Source: Strongylocentrotus purpuratus (taxonomy: Eukaryota > Echinodermata > Echinoidea > Camarodonta > Strongylocentrotidae). From it: 64,000 bases of DNA. Both the position numbers and the translations under genes were made by a program. Under the pieces are notes generated by a model. The model did not search any database, was not told the origin of the DNA, and saw only the letters and a program-made list of their open reading frames with translations. The DNA is taken from assembly GCF_000002235.5 (NCBI RefSeq), contig NW_022145596.1, positions 1,165,852-1,229,851 on the forward strand. Direction: 5' to 3'. Of the stretch, positions 11,387-23,800 are shown piece by piece (the stretch's first letter is position 1; every line of letters starts with the position of its first letter).

Positions 11387-11480
11387 CCGGACTATGTCGC
11401 ACAAAAAGTACCCCTTTACCGGACATTTTGGTAACACGCATGCGGTCATTCCTACCCCGGAGGGGGGGGGGGGGGGGCGG
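11387..11480 (+). repeat. Repeat B, right flank of the 7.2-kb insertion
   Basis: CCGG followed by actatgtcgcacaaaaagta and on through gcatgcggtcattcc, matching 190-257 of copy 1, then a poly-G tract. Confidence 0.85.
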
Positions 11481-11509
11481 GGCGGGGCTATAATAGGGAA
11501 TATGGAACG

Positions 11510-11780
11510 TGGGACCATTAGAAACCCATCGAAAAATCTCTAATGGACCAACAAGAACCCACAGAATTAATGGACCAACAGAAACCCATAGAAGATGTGG
11601 TGGATGTTGGTCCAATAGAAAGCTTTATGCCTTGGTCCATCTGCATTTGATTGTTTGTGGGCGTGTTGGACCAACAGATATTTTCTATTGGTTTCTGTCG
11701 GTCCAATATTTCACTTTCCCTATTGAAACCATTAGACACAATATAGCTCTAATGGTTTCTGATGGTCCAATCATATAGGC
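11510..11780. mobile_element. Fold-back (MITE-like) element
   Basis: The left side reads ggaccattagaaaccc and the right side aatggtttctgatggtcc, its inverse. Internal copies of ggaccaacagaaaccc / ggtttctgtcggtcc make a nested, multi-armed inverted repeat of about 270 bp. The short frames on both strands are by-products. Confidence 0.65.
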
Positions 11781-11939
11781 TATTGGATCCTATTGGAATT
11801 TCGACCTGGGATGTAGGCCTAATTCAGCTTTTCTTCTTCTGATTAATTCTGCCTCCTTCTGAATTAACTGAAGATTCTTGCAAACTATGTGCATGTGTTA
11901 ACCCAATTTACGTCCATTCGAGTGATATTTACATAAATA

Positions 11940-12110
11940 CAGTTATTTACATAGGCGCCGGAAGTGGGGGGGGGGGGGGCAGGGGCAAGTTGCCCCCCCC
12001 CCCCAACAAAAAAAAGTAGGGGGGAAACGCCATTTTCGCCCCCCCCCCCTAAAAAAAAAAAAAAAAAAAAAAAACGCCCCCCCCCCTCCAAAAAAACACA
12101 CAAAAACAAC
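11940..12110. repeat. Poly-G/C and poly-A low-complexity block
   Basis: ataggcgccggaagtggggg is the inverse of the terminus near 3770-3787, followed by alternating C, A and G runs. Frames on both strands are homopolymer products. Confidence 0.7.
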
Positions 12111-12589
12111 AGTAAAGGAGTAATCATGGTTTGTATTTTTAACCAAAAGAATATAATAATAAAAACCTGAATTAAATCACATATACAATTCCATTCAAAG
12201 AAAAGGAAAGTTCACAGGAATTAAATTTCATAAACATTGCGCATGCCACCTATACGGTATTTATCAATGGAGGTCTTTATAATGGCGATACGCGCATATC
12301 GTGGACATATTGTGCCAGAATGGGAAAGCGTGTCTGTTTTTTGTTATAGGGGTGAGAAGACATAAGCCCCTGAACGCTGGCGTACAGATGGAGGGGGGGG
12401 GGTGTATTTCTTATTCGATACCAGTCGAACCAGTAACATTTACAAATGTTGCTGTTATGACATGATTTTCCGGTATTTTTCTCCATTTTTTTTGTAAGTC
12501 ATACCTTTTATGCGTTGTTGGAAAATAAGAAATTCCCAAATTACAGTCGGGCGAAAAAACGCTTATAGAACCTTTATGTCATGGTCTGC

Positions 12590-13320
12590 AAAGTGGCTGG
12601 GCTCGAGCCCTCCCCTCCCCCTCCCCTCACTTTTTGAAAAAGTATGTTTAAGAGAAAAAGAAAGAAAGACGGAGAGAAAAAAATAAGTGACCTGCCAATG
12701 TCACAAATAAGGTATACAAAATGCTCATCTGACCGTAATCAAATACCTAAAACCCCAGAGCTTACGGGAGCCCCGCCCCGGACCCCACTAAAGGCCCTAA
12801 GGCGGGCCCCTGGATGCTCATCTGACCGTTATTAAATACCTAAAACCCCTGAGCTTCCGGGGTCTCTGCCCCCTGGACCCCACCGAGGGCCATAAGGCGG
12901 GCCCCTGGATGCTCATCTGACCACAATTAAATACTTAAAACCCCTGAGCTTCCGGGGGCTCTGCCCCCTGGACCCCACCAAGAGCCCTAAGGCGGCCCCT
13001 GGATGCTCATCTGACCGTAGTTAAATATAAAACCTCTGAGCCTTTGGGGGCTCCCCCCCCCCTTGAACACGTCAATGGCCTTAAAGAGGGCCCCTAGATG
13101 CTCATCTAACCGTAATTAAATACCTAAAACCCTTGAGCTTCCAGGGGCTCAGTCCCTTGACCCCCTGCCGAGGCTCATGCACTGGACCCCACGCCAATTT
13201 ACGCTCTACCTGATCGTTAATACTCCACTTTGAAAAACGTTCCGCGGGACCTGCATGTAAGTGTAAGACTGGTGGTGATGCAGATTTTTCATCTGCCCCC
13301 CCCCCCCCAAAAAAAAAAAA
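12590..13320 (+). repeat. Dispersed repeat with internal minisatellite, five units
   Basis: gctcgagccctcccctcccc at 12601 opens the repeat. Five tandem units of about 95 bp (atgctcatctgaccgtaatt, then cctgagcttccgggggctc, ctggaccccac and ggccctaaggcgggcccctg) run from about 12720 to 13200. The tail (ccactttgaaaaacgttc through gatgcagattttt) ends in poly-C. The tail also occurs near 3440-3510. Confidence 0.8.
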
Positions 13321-13364
13321 AACTGCAACCTGAAATGCAACATGTTCATGTTTATATACTAGAA

Positions 13365-13668
13365 CAGCGTCGGATCCAGGGGCCGGGGGTCGGGCCTGGG
13401 CTCCCTTCTAAAACAGGTAAAAACACGTTAATTAGACCTAGATCTATACCTTTATTTGGAGACGTACGTGCTCTCGTCCCTGATGCCTAAGGAGGGGGGG
13501 GGGGGGTGCGATTTTCAATTTTCGGGGGGGCAAACAAAAAGGAGAAGCTCCTATTACCCCCCCCCCCCCCGCTTTTTCAACGGCTGGCTATTTCGCCGCT
13601 AAATATTTTCTCACGAATTGGGCCCCTTCTTAGGCCCCCTCCCCTGCCGCCAGCTGGATCCGCCCCTG
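13365..13668. mobile_element. hAT-like MITE with poly-C core
   Basis: The left end CAGCGTCGGATCCAGGGG and right end inverse (GGATCCGCCCCTG) fit a CAG...CTG hAT-type terminus. The eight bases outside are tactagaa on the left and gactagat on the right, sharing ACTAGA, consistent with a slightly decayed 8-bp target duplication. It holds no gene. Confidence 0.6.
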
Positions 13669-13699
13669 GACTAGATAGATCATCCGGATCGACGTACCG

Positions 13700-15980
13700 T
13701 ACGTACCGATATTCAAAATCACGAGATCGAGATGCAAGTCATTTGACACATTTTTACTAGGTGGATCTCCCACGCATCGCTACTTAACAAATCATTGAAA
13801 GGCAGTAAGTCAGTAAGTAGCCTAAGTATTAAATCGATTGAGTGCTATAGCTGATTATGAAATGTTTTCTGATTCAGTTTTTTATGAAGGCAGGTGAATT
13901 TAAACTTTGCTAAAGCCAACAAACAAGCTCAAAATCAAAACACGAAGTCGAAGTCATCAGTGCAGTCCCACACATTGACATTGGGATGTTGTGATTTCGG
14001 ACTAGGCCTATAGCACGTAGAACTCGCACATGCATAGCTGCATTACTATCCTGGCTGTGTAGTAAAAGCTGTGCTATTGATTCTCAACATTTCAAACACC
14101 ACTCTGTACAAAATTCAACTGTTTTCACATATTGTTAGAAAAGAATAATTCAAAAATTCAAATCGTGAGCCACATTATTGCCCTACGGAGAGTTTTGAAA
14201 ACAAAAATTATCGGCAAGAGCCAAGCTAAGACTGCGACTAGATTCTAGTCTACGTTGCCCGTACAGAGATCTAAAAACAATAATTATTGGCAAGACTTTG
14301 TTGCCCGTAAGGAGATCTAAAAACATAAATTATCGGCAAGACTTTGTAGTTTGTTGCCCCTACGTAGATCTAAAAACAATAATTATCGGCAAGACTTTGT
14401 TGCCCGTACGGAGATCTAAAAACAATAATTATTGGCGAGACCTCATTGGCAATACGGAACTCCTAAATTAATAACTATTGGCGGGACTACATTGCTGATA
14501 CAGAGATATGAAAACATGTTTTCATAGAAATGACTGAATGCTTGAGAATTTACACACATGTAAAAATTTGTGTATTTTTGAAACGGTTTAAACGAAACCG
14601 CCCATATACATTTATCGGTTAAACGTTTAGCACAAAAACCGTAATGACTCGGGCTTAATTTTTTTATCATTTTGATGATTCCAGAACCTTGCAGTACACA
14701 CCAACCAATACTTATAATGCTGGATGATTAACCTTTTCTGATCAATTTCACAACGTTTCTTTCACAATGCAATCGCATGACCAGAACTGGTCTATACCTT
14801 TAACTACGTAGAGTAATGGAGGGAGTTTTCGGCCGGTGGCAGTTTTCGGCCGGTCCGTTGGATGCATGGTAAAATCCCTTTAAAATACATTGCATAACAG
14901 CATATCACATATCACACACATACAATAACATGGCAGAGTCACTGGAGAACCACATTTGCAATGGAAAATGTATCCTCACATTTTACACGTGTCTGTAAGG
15001 AATATGGGTCCCATAAAATGAGCTGTATTTTAAGTATTTTTCAGATTTAGAGTCAGATTTTTTTAGCTCAAAAGTTTCTCACCGCATGTATATTATGATA
15101 TCATTTGAATACTATAGCGCCGTATCTCTGTATAGTTTAGATTCCAATTTCTGATCACCGTACCCTCAGGTGTAGTTTTCGGCCGTGCGGGGGATTACAT
15201 GTACGTGCTCTGGCTGCACACGTCTTTTTTTATTAACATAGCGAGCCCGTGCTCCCTACTGACTACGTACGTTCACGTGGCCTTTTTTTGGGGGGGGGGG
15301 GGGGGGGGGGGGGCCTCACGGCTATCACAGACAAAAACATGACTGAATCTAAATCAGCAGTGAGAAATTTGCTCATGGTGCTCATCACTCTTCATTACAT
15401 GTATTATTATGACTTTTTGTTCTTCTAAGTTTGAAGTCTAAAGCTTCAACCTGGTTTCATCAGTTTAATATTCACATGATCAGTGTCATTTTGCATCGAG
15501 TTTTAAGAGTGTTATGTTTTTCAGAAAACTTGTGTTGCAAACATCCTTTTTGCTGTTGGTTAGTTACATGTATGGGCGCCTAAATCCAGTTAGAAGTCCA
15601 AAGTTTGAAGTTCACATAATCAAAGACTTCCAAAATCAGACTACCACTGATATTTGAGTTTGATGATCATTTACCCCACATGCATGCCAATATTTAAACA
15701 GTTGAATTTCAGATACGGGACGTTTTTATAATCCAATCCAAAACAAAAGATATTTGATATAGCTCCTTTTTCTTGCGGTTACAATGCACTGCACACACAC
15801 TGCTCCAATACGTTTGGGCTACTTAAAAGCACATGCATTGTGTACCAGAAGAAAAATACTCAAACCTTGTTCTTCCTTTTTTCATCTTGCACCATCTACA
15901 GACTTGAATCCAATTCAGTATGAAAATGGATTTCCTACTGAACTAGCAGTCAGTACATACAATTGAGTGCCAGTATTGTC
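13700..15980. other. Non-coding stretch before the scavenger receptor gene
   Basis: No gene on either strand. It contains the minisatellite at 14185-14515, a poly-G run of 24 at 15290-15313, and two nearby cggccggt-containing motifs near 14830 and 15180. Any promoter of the downstream gene should lie in its right part, but no TATA or other core element stands out. Confidence 0.5.
14185..14515 (+). repeat. Minisatellite, about six degenerate units
   Basis: Units of 45-60 bp: ttgcccgtacggagatctaa, then aaacaataattatcggcaag, then actttg. The outer units are more diverged. Confidence 0.8.
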
Positions 15981-15985
15981 CACTC

Positions 15986-16486
15986 CTAGACATCCAGCAA
16001 CATTGTCAGTGTAGGTAGAAGCTACCATGAGAGGACTAGACGTCTAGCAACATTGTCAGTGTAGGTAGACGCTACCGTGAGAGGACGTAGACATCCAGCA
16101 ACATTGTGAGTGTAGGTAGAAGCTACCGTGAGAGGACTAAACATCTAGCAACATTGTCAGTGTAGGTAGAAGCTACCGTGAGAGGACTAGACATCCAGCA
16201 ACATTGTCAGTGTAGGTAGAAGCTACCGTGAGAGGACTAGACGTCTAGCAACATTCTCAGTGTAGGTAGAAGCTACCGTGAGAGGACGTAGACATCCAGC
16301 AACATTGTGAGTGTAGGTAGAAGCTACCGTGAGAGGACTAGACATCTAGCAACATTGTCAGTGTAGGTAGAAGCTACCGTGAGAGGACTAGACGTCCAGC
16401 AACATTGTGAGTGTAGGTAGAAGCTACCGTGAGAGGACTAGACGTCCAGCAACATTGTCAGTGTAGATAGAAGCTACCGTGAGAGG
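15986..16486 (+). repeat. 50-bp minisatellite, ten units, ending at the start codon
   Basis: The unit is about gacatccagcaacattgtca, then gtgtaggtagaagctaccgt, then gagaggacta. Ten copies run without a break. Variants repeat with a period of four units (copies 2-5 resemble 6-9), a higher-order pattern from block duplication. The last unit changes gaggacta to gaggATGG, so the receptor's start codon is formed at its edge. It is therefore likely to be 5' UTR or proximal promoter. Confidence 0.9.
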
Positions 16487-16600
16487 ATGGGTCAGAAGGG
16501 TTGTTTCATCACCACCGGGGTTCTAGGCGTCCTCCTAGCGATTGCTGGCATCAGTTTTGTTCACTACTTCCCTGTCATTTTCGAAGACATTGTGAAAAAG
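16487..16600 (+). CDS. SCARB2: Receptor exon 1 (start, first membrane segment)
   Basis: 38 codons beginning MGQKGCFITTG, with the hydrophobic signal-anchor and ending EDIVKK. Donor is aag|gtacgg, phase 0. The ATG is the only one giving a family-typical N-terminus and follows the minisatellite directly. Confidence 0.9.
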
Positions 16601-17824
16601 GTACGGTACTCATTTTTAACTTGTTGATTGATATGTTATAAATCTAAGATACTTGTATAGATTCACAGTTGCTTTTGAATGTTGTTTATTACCGGTAGTA
16701 TTTTAAGGTTGTCTGGTCAAAAGGCTTGTTAAAGTTTCATACCTATAGTTCTGCATGAAGATTTACATACACTGTAAGATTTCACATGAGTTCATAAGGT
16801 GTTAGTTAGTCTGTTATAATTTATTTTAACAAGGGCCTTTAATACATGCTGGATGATGATGTTCTCTAGTGGGGATTCAGAAAGGAAAAAAAACAGGAGC
16901 CATGAGCGGTTTAAATCTCAAAAGAGATCTGGTAAAAAACAAGATGCTTTTAAAGTTTAATGTCGTTGTGAGGAAATTTTACTTGTGAAATACCACATCC
17001 TTAGAGAGCCCCTGCAATTAGAAAAGTACCAGGGTATGGTACTTTTTTTAAAACTGAGTGGGATAAATAATAAGGTTAATAGGAAAAAATGAAAATAGAT
17101 AGAAATTATGTTTTAAGATATAAAACTTTTTTTCTTTCATAGTTTTTTAGGGATTACTGGACAATTTCTTCATCAAATTCAGTAATAATAATTATAATAG
17201 TGGGTTCTTTTATAGCGCTCATGTCAGCAGATTTGCCCCTCCTGGCGCTCCCGATTATTACCCTGGCTTTAGCACGGCTGCCATACGGCGCGCTAGCATT
17301 TCAAGGAATAAATTCCTACCAGTACTATCATATATGTTATTGAATACTTTGTAAAAAATGACTTTGCTGATTTACACAAATGAAACCCATGATATGAAAG
17401 CAAAAGGTCAGAGGAAGCATGTGACTCTCAGTGTTAACACTTTATCTTTATCTCTTAACCCAACTTTAAGGTCATCCTCGTATGTAAATATGCAAGAAAG
17501 CATGTGGACTTTGTATTATTTTGATACTGACTAGTTTATAGCACAACACACTTTTCTCATGTTATGATTTGATGAAGAATTTTAATTCTTTGTATGATAT
17601 ATTATTTCATTACAAGTTTGAAACAAATAGGATGAGAGTGGGCATGTGACTCTTGGTCAAACAATAATGAAACAGAAAAAAAAGAGATGGAAAAACAGTT
17701 TGATGATGCATTTACATGTCAACAACATTCATGTGACTATGATGTGAGAATACATTGATGTATTGCCAGAATAGGCAACTTCCTCCAATGAGATTAATCC
17801 TTGTTAAAACTAACTGTATCTTGA

Positions 17825-17859
<35 letters not shown>

Positions 17860-20800
17860 AGGTAATTGTCATCCATTATGGTACATGTAAGTGTCAAAGT
17901 GGGGTGGGGGTATTGACCTAGATGCTGAATGTATTTTATCTGCTCTGCTCAGGATAAAATAGTATTTATTTGAAGGAGAATGCAAGGAAAGCTCAGACTA
18001 TACATTTTTACGTAACATGTAGATCAGTGTTTTGAAGCTTTTTACCGGTAGTCATGGCATCCTTTAAGAAATTAAGAAAATAATGACACTTTTAATATGA
18101 TAAAAATTTATACCTTATAATCAACACACTAGATGAAATATAGAATTAAGTGTGCGGGTACCTCACTGCCGAATACATATACAAATCATGATGTGCACTT
18201 CAGGCCCCCCCCCCCCCCCCCCCAACGAAATTGTTTGGTTGTCCTCCACACAGCTAAGAGACAAGGTGCAGGCTGGCAGATTTTTTATTTTGTTTATATT
18301 TAAAAAAAACAAAAAATCATTGGGGTTTCAAACATTAAATCATACAAGGTCAATTAAACACACAAATATGGTATATGAATAGTGTAATATCATCTTTTTG
18401 ATCCTTGCAATGTATAAAACGGTATGTTGGCCTTTAAAATTACTCCCCCCCCCCCCCCCCCCAAAAAAAAAAAAATTGTTGTTGTTGTTGTTGTTGATAC
18501 AAGCGGCTCAAGAGTGACGAGCGGGTGGTCAAGGATAACCAAACAATTTTTGGGGGCCTCAAATTGATCCACGAAAATGAGGAAATTTGCAATTTTGTTG
18601 CCCAGAACTATCCTGTTTCTAAATGTTGCGAGAAAGTGAAGCAAAGGAGTGTGGTAAAAATGTAATTTAGATATATTTTAGGCATCTCATTGTTCAAATA
18701 TAGAGGTATTTAGGCACTTTGCTGCCAGAAATCATCATGTTTCTAAAGGTTGCGAGGTAGAAAGGGAGTTTTTATTACCTTTAAAATGTTATTTCCTCAT
18801 TATCTAAGATAATTTGGTTCTGACATTATACCAAAATAACAATTTAAAAAAAAAATAATAACACTAAAGCTCTCTCTCTCTCTCTCTCTCTCGCGGCATG
18901 CCTAGGGACGTCTTGCGGCATCCGGTTGAAAAATGCTGATATAGATTACAAATATTGAAGAAAATTGAGTTCAAACTGCAGATCTGTTGAAAAGGAAATA
19001 GATTATGGTGATAACGAAGAGCAAAAGAATACAGTTTGTGTATTCTACTACTATCTATAGGTCAAATCTCCTTGCCATTATGAATGGAAAAAGATTGAAA
19101 CTCATTGTTTCATTGGTGTTCTAATGATCAGAACTAATAAGCAAACTTATGAGTAAACACTAATAATACTAGACATTTTATTTGTAATGTTCTCCATTAA
19201 TAATTTGTTTACACAGCAAACTGTCCTAGCACACAACAGCACCGGTTTTCAAGAATGGGCTAACCCTCCCGCCCCTATTTATCTAGAATTCTATGTATGG
19301 AATCTAGAGAATCCTGAGGGAGTTGTCAAAGGTGATAAACCTAATGTCACAGAGAGAGGTCCTTACGTTTACAGGTAGGATATTTTTTTACATTATTGAT
19401 ATAAATTTGACAATTTCGACCAATTTATGAAATTTTACAGTTACATAAAAATGTTTGTTGATAAGACAGATGTAGAGAGAAAAAAGTATTAACCTATCCA
19501 ACCAAAATGATTATCAAAAGTATGTTCTAATTTTTGAATGAGAAGATTTACATTGTACATGTTTTTATGTCGCATGTGACAGTTTTTGGACTTCAAATAA
19601 AGTTCATGGGACTTACAGAATGTAGCTAACAATTTTCTGTAAATAATTGGTCTGTCTTAACTCTGGTATGCTTGCTGCTCTTTTGGGATGATTAATCTCT
19701 GACATGAATGATGTAATAATCTCCATTTTTTCATTTCCATGGCTGTTTCAGGGAAGAACGTCCCAAGGTGAATGTGACAGAACATGAGAATGGTACGGTC
19801 TCTTACACATCCCCTCAATCATTCTACTTAGATCTGGACCTATCAGTGGGAGATCCAATGGTTGATACATTTACTACTCTCAATCTTCCTCTTTTGGTAA
19901 GTGAATTAACCACTCTGTCTAAAACTCCTTGGTAAAAAAAACACATCCAGCTGAGTGGTCTGGGGTTTAAGCATAAAACGGCTAAACATTTGAATTTGGA
20001 TTGTACAGATATTCATCATTATTATTCAAAATATGGCTCAGATTGCACCAGAGTGCATCTTAGAAGCTAAGCACCTTAAGCAAGCCCTGGAGCCTGGCCA
20101 CAGCATCTAAGAAGCTTAGCGCCCTTAAGCAAGCCCTGGAGCCTGGCCACAGCATCTTAGAAGCTAAGCACCCTTAAGCAAGCCCTGGAGCCTGGCCACA
20201 GCATCTAAGAAGCTTAGCGCCCTTAAGCAAGCCCTGGAGCCTGGCCACATCATCTAAGAAGCTTAGCGCCCTTAGCAAGCCCTGGAGCCTGGCCACATCA
20301 TCTAAGAAGCTTAGCGCCCTTAAGCAAGCCCTGAAGCCTGGCCACATCATCTTAGAAGCTAAGCACCCTTAAGCAAGCCCTGGAGCCTGGCCACAGCATC
20401 TAAGAAGCTTAGCGCCCTTAAGCTAGCCCCGAAGCCTGGCCACATCATCTAAGAAGCTAAGCACCCTTAAGCAAGCCCTGGAGCCTGGCCACAGCATCTA
20501 AGAAGCTTAGCGCCCTTAAGCAAGCCCTGGAGCCTGGCCACAGCATCTAAGAAGCTTAGCGCCCTTAAGCTAGCCCCGAAGCCTGGCCACATCATCTAAG
20601 AAGCTAAGCACCCTTAAGCAAGCCTGAAGCCTGGCCACAGCATCTAAGAAGCTTAGCGCCTTAAGCAAGCCCTGGAGCCTGGCCACAGCATCTAAGAAGC
20701 TTAGCGCCCTTAGCAAGCCCTGGAGCCTGGCCACAGCATCTAAGAAGCTTAGCGCCCTTAAGCAAGCCCTGGAGCCTGGCCACAGCATCTAAGAAGCTTA

Positions 20801-23800
20801 GCGCCCTTAAGCAAGCCCTGGAGCCTGGCCACAGCATCTTAGAAGCTTAGCGCCCTTAAGCAAGCCCTGGAGCCTGGCCACAGCATCTAAGAAGCTTAGC
20901 GCCCTTAAGCAAGCCCTGGAGCCTGGCCACAGCATCTAAGAAGCTTAGCGCCCTTAAGCAAGCCCTGGAGCCTGGCCACAAAGAACTGCCTGCTTTTAAT
21001 ACATCCGTTTATACTCCTTCCCGTTACAGTTTTACATGTTTGAATTTTTATATGTGGCCCTTGTTCCAGAAAACTCAGCACGGAAGTCAGTGATTCTGGT
21101 GAATTTGACATACATGTATCTCTCCATTGTTGACATATCTGAATGGAAGTTTAGGTCATTTCGAGTTTAATCTTGGCAGCAGTGAAAAAAATACACGGGG
21201 CTTAGGGCGAATTTGCCCCGAAATGCCCAACAAATTTTAGAGTGTTATTTTTATGCAAAAGTAGCCCTTGAAAGATAAATATTATTTTTTCCCTGCTTGG
21301 CAGTACATGAATTTACCCACTCCATTGCCCTAAAGTGTTGTTATAATTTTATTTAATAAGATTATCATTTCCTACATTTATCCCATTTACGTTAATGGCA
21401 CATATTTTTGTGCCACTACATTTTGCTGAGCTAAATAAGTAAGCCAATAAATGATATGTTTACAATAATCAATGTTGATCTCTTGGTAAATTATAAAAGT
21501 AACAATACTGTTCTTGGTAAGTGATCCAATGAGTGATACATTCACATTAGACATTGTTATTATTGGGAGATCCCAGTTGACTGACTAAGATGGATGGCAA
21601 ACAATCCTGATAGTCCATGAATCCAGCAGTGTCGAGTTCTTGGACCCTCAGATAATCATAACTTATTTGAAAGGCCCGCAAGACCAACATAATCAGCATT
21701 GGGATTTGCTAGTCTTGTGGGCCAGCAGTCTTGTAGGCTTTAGCTGTAATTGTTTCACTTGCTTACTTATCATCTCATACTCACTTTTCGTAAGCTAGAC
21801 ATTTCTACATGCAGTGTTACATATTAATATTTCCTCCTTTGATTTTCATTGACATTAAATATTGTCTTTCTTTTTCAGACTGTAGTCAATCAGCTTCAAT
21901 TCATGTCAGATGCTATGAGAATTGCCGTCCGTGCATTGATTCTCAATGACCATAAGGTGTGTGTCACACATACCGTCCATGAATACATCTGGGGATACAA
22001 AGATGCGATGCTTACTAGAATCAAAGACTTAGAACCTGATTTGGTGTCTACGGACATCTTTGGATTTTTTGCTGGGGTAAGTGGACTGTCATTTGTTACA
22101 TGCTAGATCCTTGGCAGGAATTAGTTTCTCCCAAATGTTCCAAATGGTCTTCCTGCATAGTGGAGGGAGGGGGGGGGGGGGGGAGGGGGGGAGGGGGGAT
22201 GAAAGGAATTTTGCAGGTGTAGGGCCAATTGATATAATAATAATACTGTGTCCTTTTATATAGCGCAGCTACTATATGAATATACTCTTCTGCTCTTAAT
22301 ACAAAGTATCATATTATAACCCGGCTAGAGCAGAGCGAGCATGATAAGGTGCTAAAGCATTCAAGGAATTTCTTCCTACCGGGTACCCATTAACTTCACC
22401 TGGGTGTAGAGTGGCAAACGGATTAATGTCTTGCCAAAGGACATTAGTGCGGCAGCGGGACTCGAACCATGTACCATGTGACCCAAAGTCCAGGCCTCCA
22501 GGGACATATCCACTAGACCAATACACCTCTACATTTTGTGTCTGTTCTCAGAGCATTCAAAGAAGTGCTCCCAAGCAGGTACCTGCTTTTGTCTCAATGG
22601 CTAGCTCTCTAGAAAGGTCACCTGTCTGTAGTGGTCAACTTCATTATGCCCCTCAAGGAAGAGAACAGGTGTTAAAGGACCTCTCTAAATAGGCCACCTG
22701 TCAACACTGGTCACCTTTCCCGTTTCCCTTTGATGCTCTTAAAGGGATTGGGTATCTTTGTCTCAGATTCTGAAACAAAATCCTGGATTTAGCTCATGCT
22801 GCAATCTTAATCATAAACCTTTAGGTCAGTCAGGAACCCAATGACTTTTACAAGCCGATCGCTGTCTGATTGTCAAGATATTTATGATTGAATTCGAAAT
22901 TTCAAAAACTGCTTTCCTAACGGTTTTTATAACACTACAGTCGATTGGGGGAAATGAGTTTGGTAAAACTGGTCACTCAAAGATTTTTACTTTTTTGAGG
23001 CACTTCTTGATCATTTTGAAGCGCATTCTTTTAGGGCTTCGATATTACACCATGTCACAGACATGATAACACGTAGGGCCATGCATCTCAGATTTAACAT
23101 TGTTAAATGATGCCTTTAATTGATGAGTTATAGTCTGGTGGCTAAGTCGCCAGAATGTGAATTAACTGTTTCAAATCCCTGCTATGGCACCAATGCTCCT
23201 TGACAAGATTTCAAACTGGGGTAATGTACTCAAGCATCTCATAAACCGGAGTGTTGGCTCAGTCAGTAGAGCGTCCGCCTCACAACCGGGAGGTCGTGGG
23301 TTCGAACCCCGGCCGCGTCATAACAAAAAGACGTTAAAAGATGGGAGTTGTTGCTACCTTGTTTGGCGTTCAACAATAAATAAAGGATGTCGATCTGGCG
23401 CTGCTCAGTGGCTGCCGGGCTCACGATCAATTGGGCAAATAAATTTCCGTTTCGGTTTAATAACATTAGGAGTGGACCATTAAAGATTATATATTATTAT
23501 TATTATTATTATTAGTCCGGTGGCTAAGTCGCCAGAATGTGAATTAACTGGTTCAAATTCCTGCTATGGCACCAATGCCCCATGACAAGATATTTAACCG
23601 GGGGTTATGTTACTCCAGCATCTCAGAATAAATAGCAGCATTAAAATGTCATACAAATATTTACCATTGTATCTTGATACAGAAAAACAACAGTAATGAT
23701 GGAGTGTATACAGTCTATACAGGAGAAACTGATTCTAAATTAACCAACACCATAGACAATTGGCAGGGTATGGAGACGCTGCCTTACTGGACGACACCCC

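Noticed and set aside
15986-16486. CRISPR-like array
   Set aside because: Units are contiguous 50-bp minisatellite copies without unique spacers, in a eukaryotic gene leader.
23247-23330. tRNA gene
   Set aside because: A and B boxes are present, but the head runs directly into a SINE body with an ATT tail and a reverse copy exists at 28085-28318.
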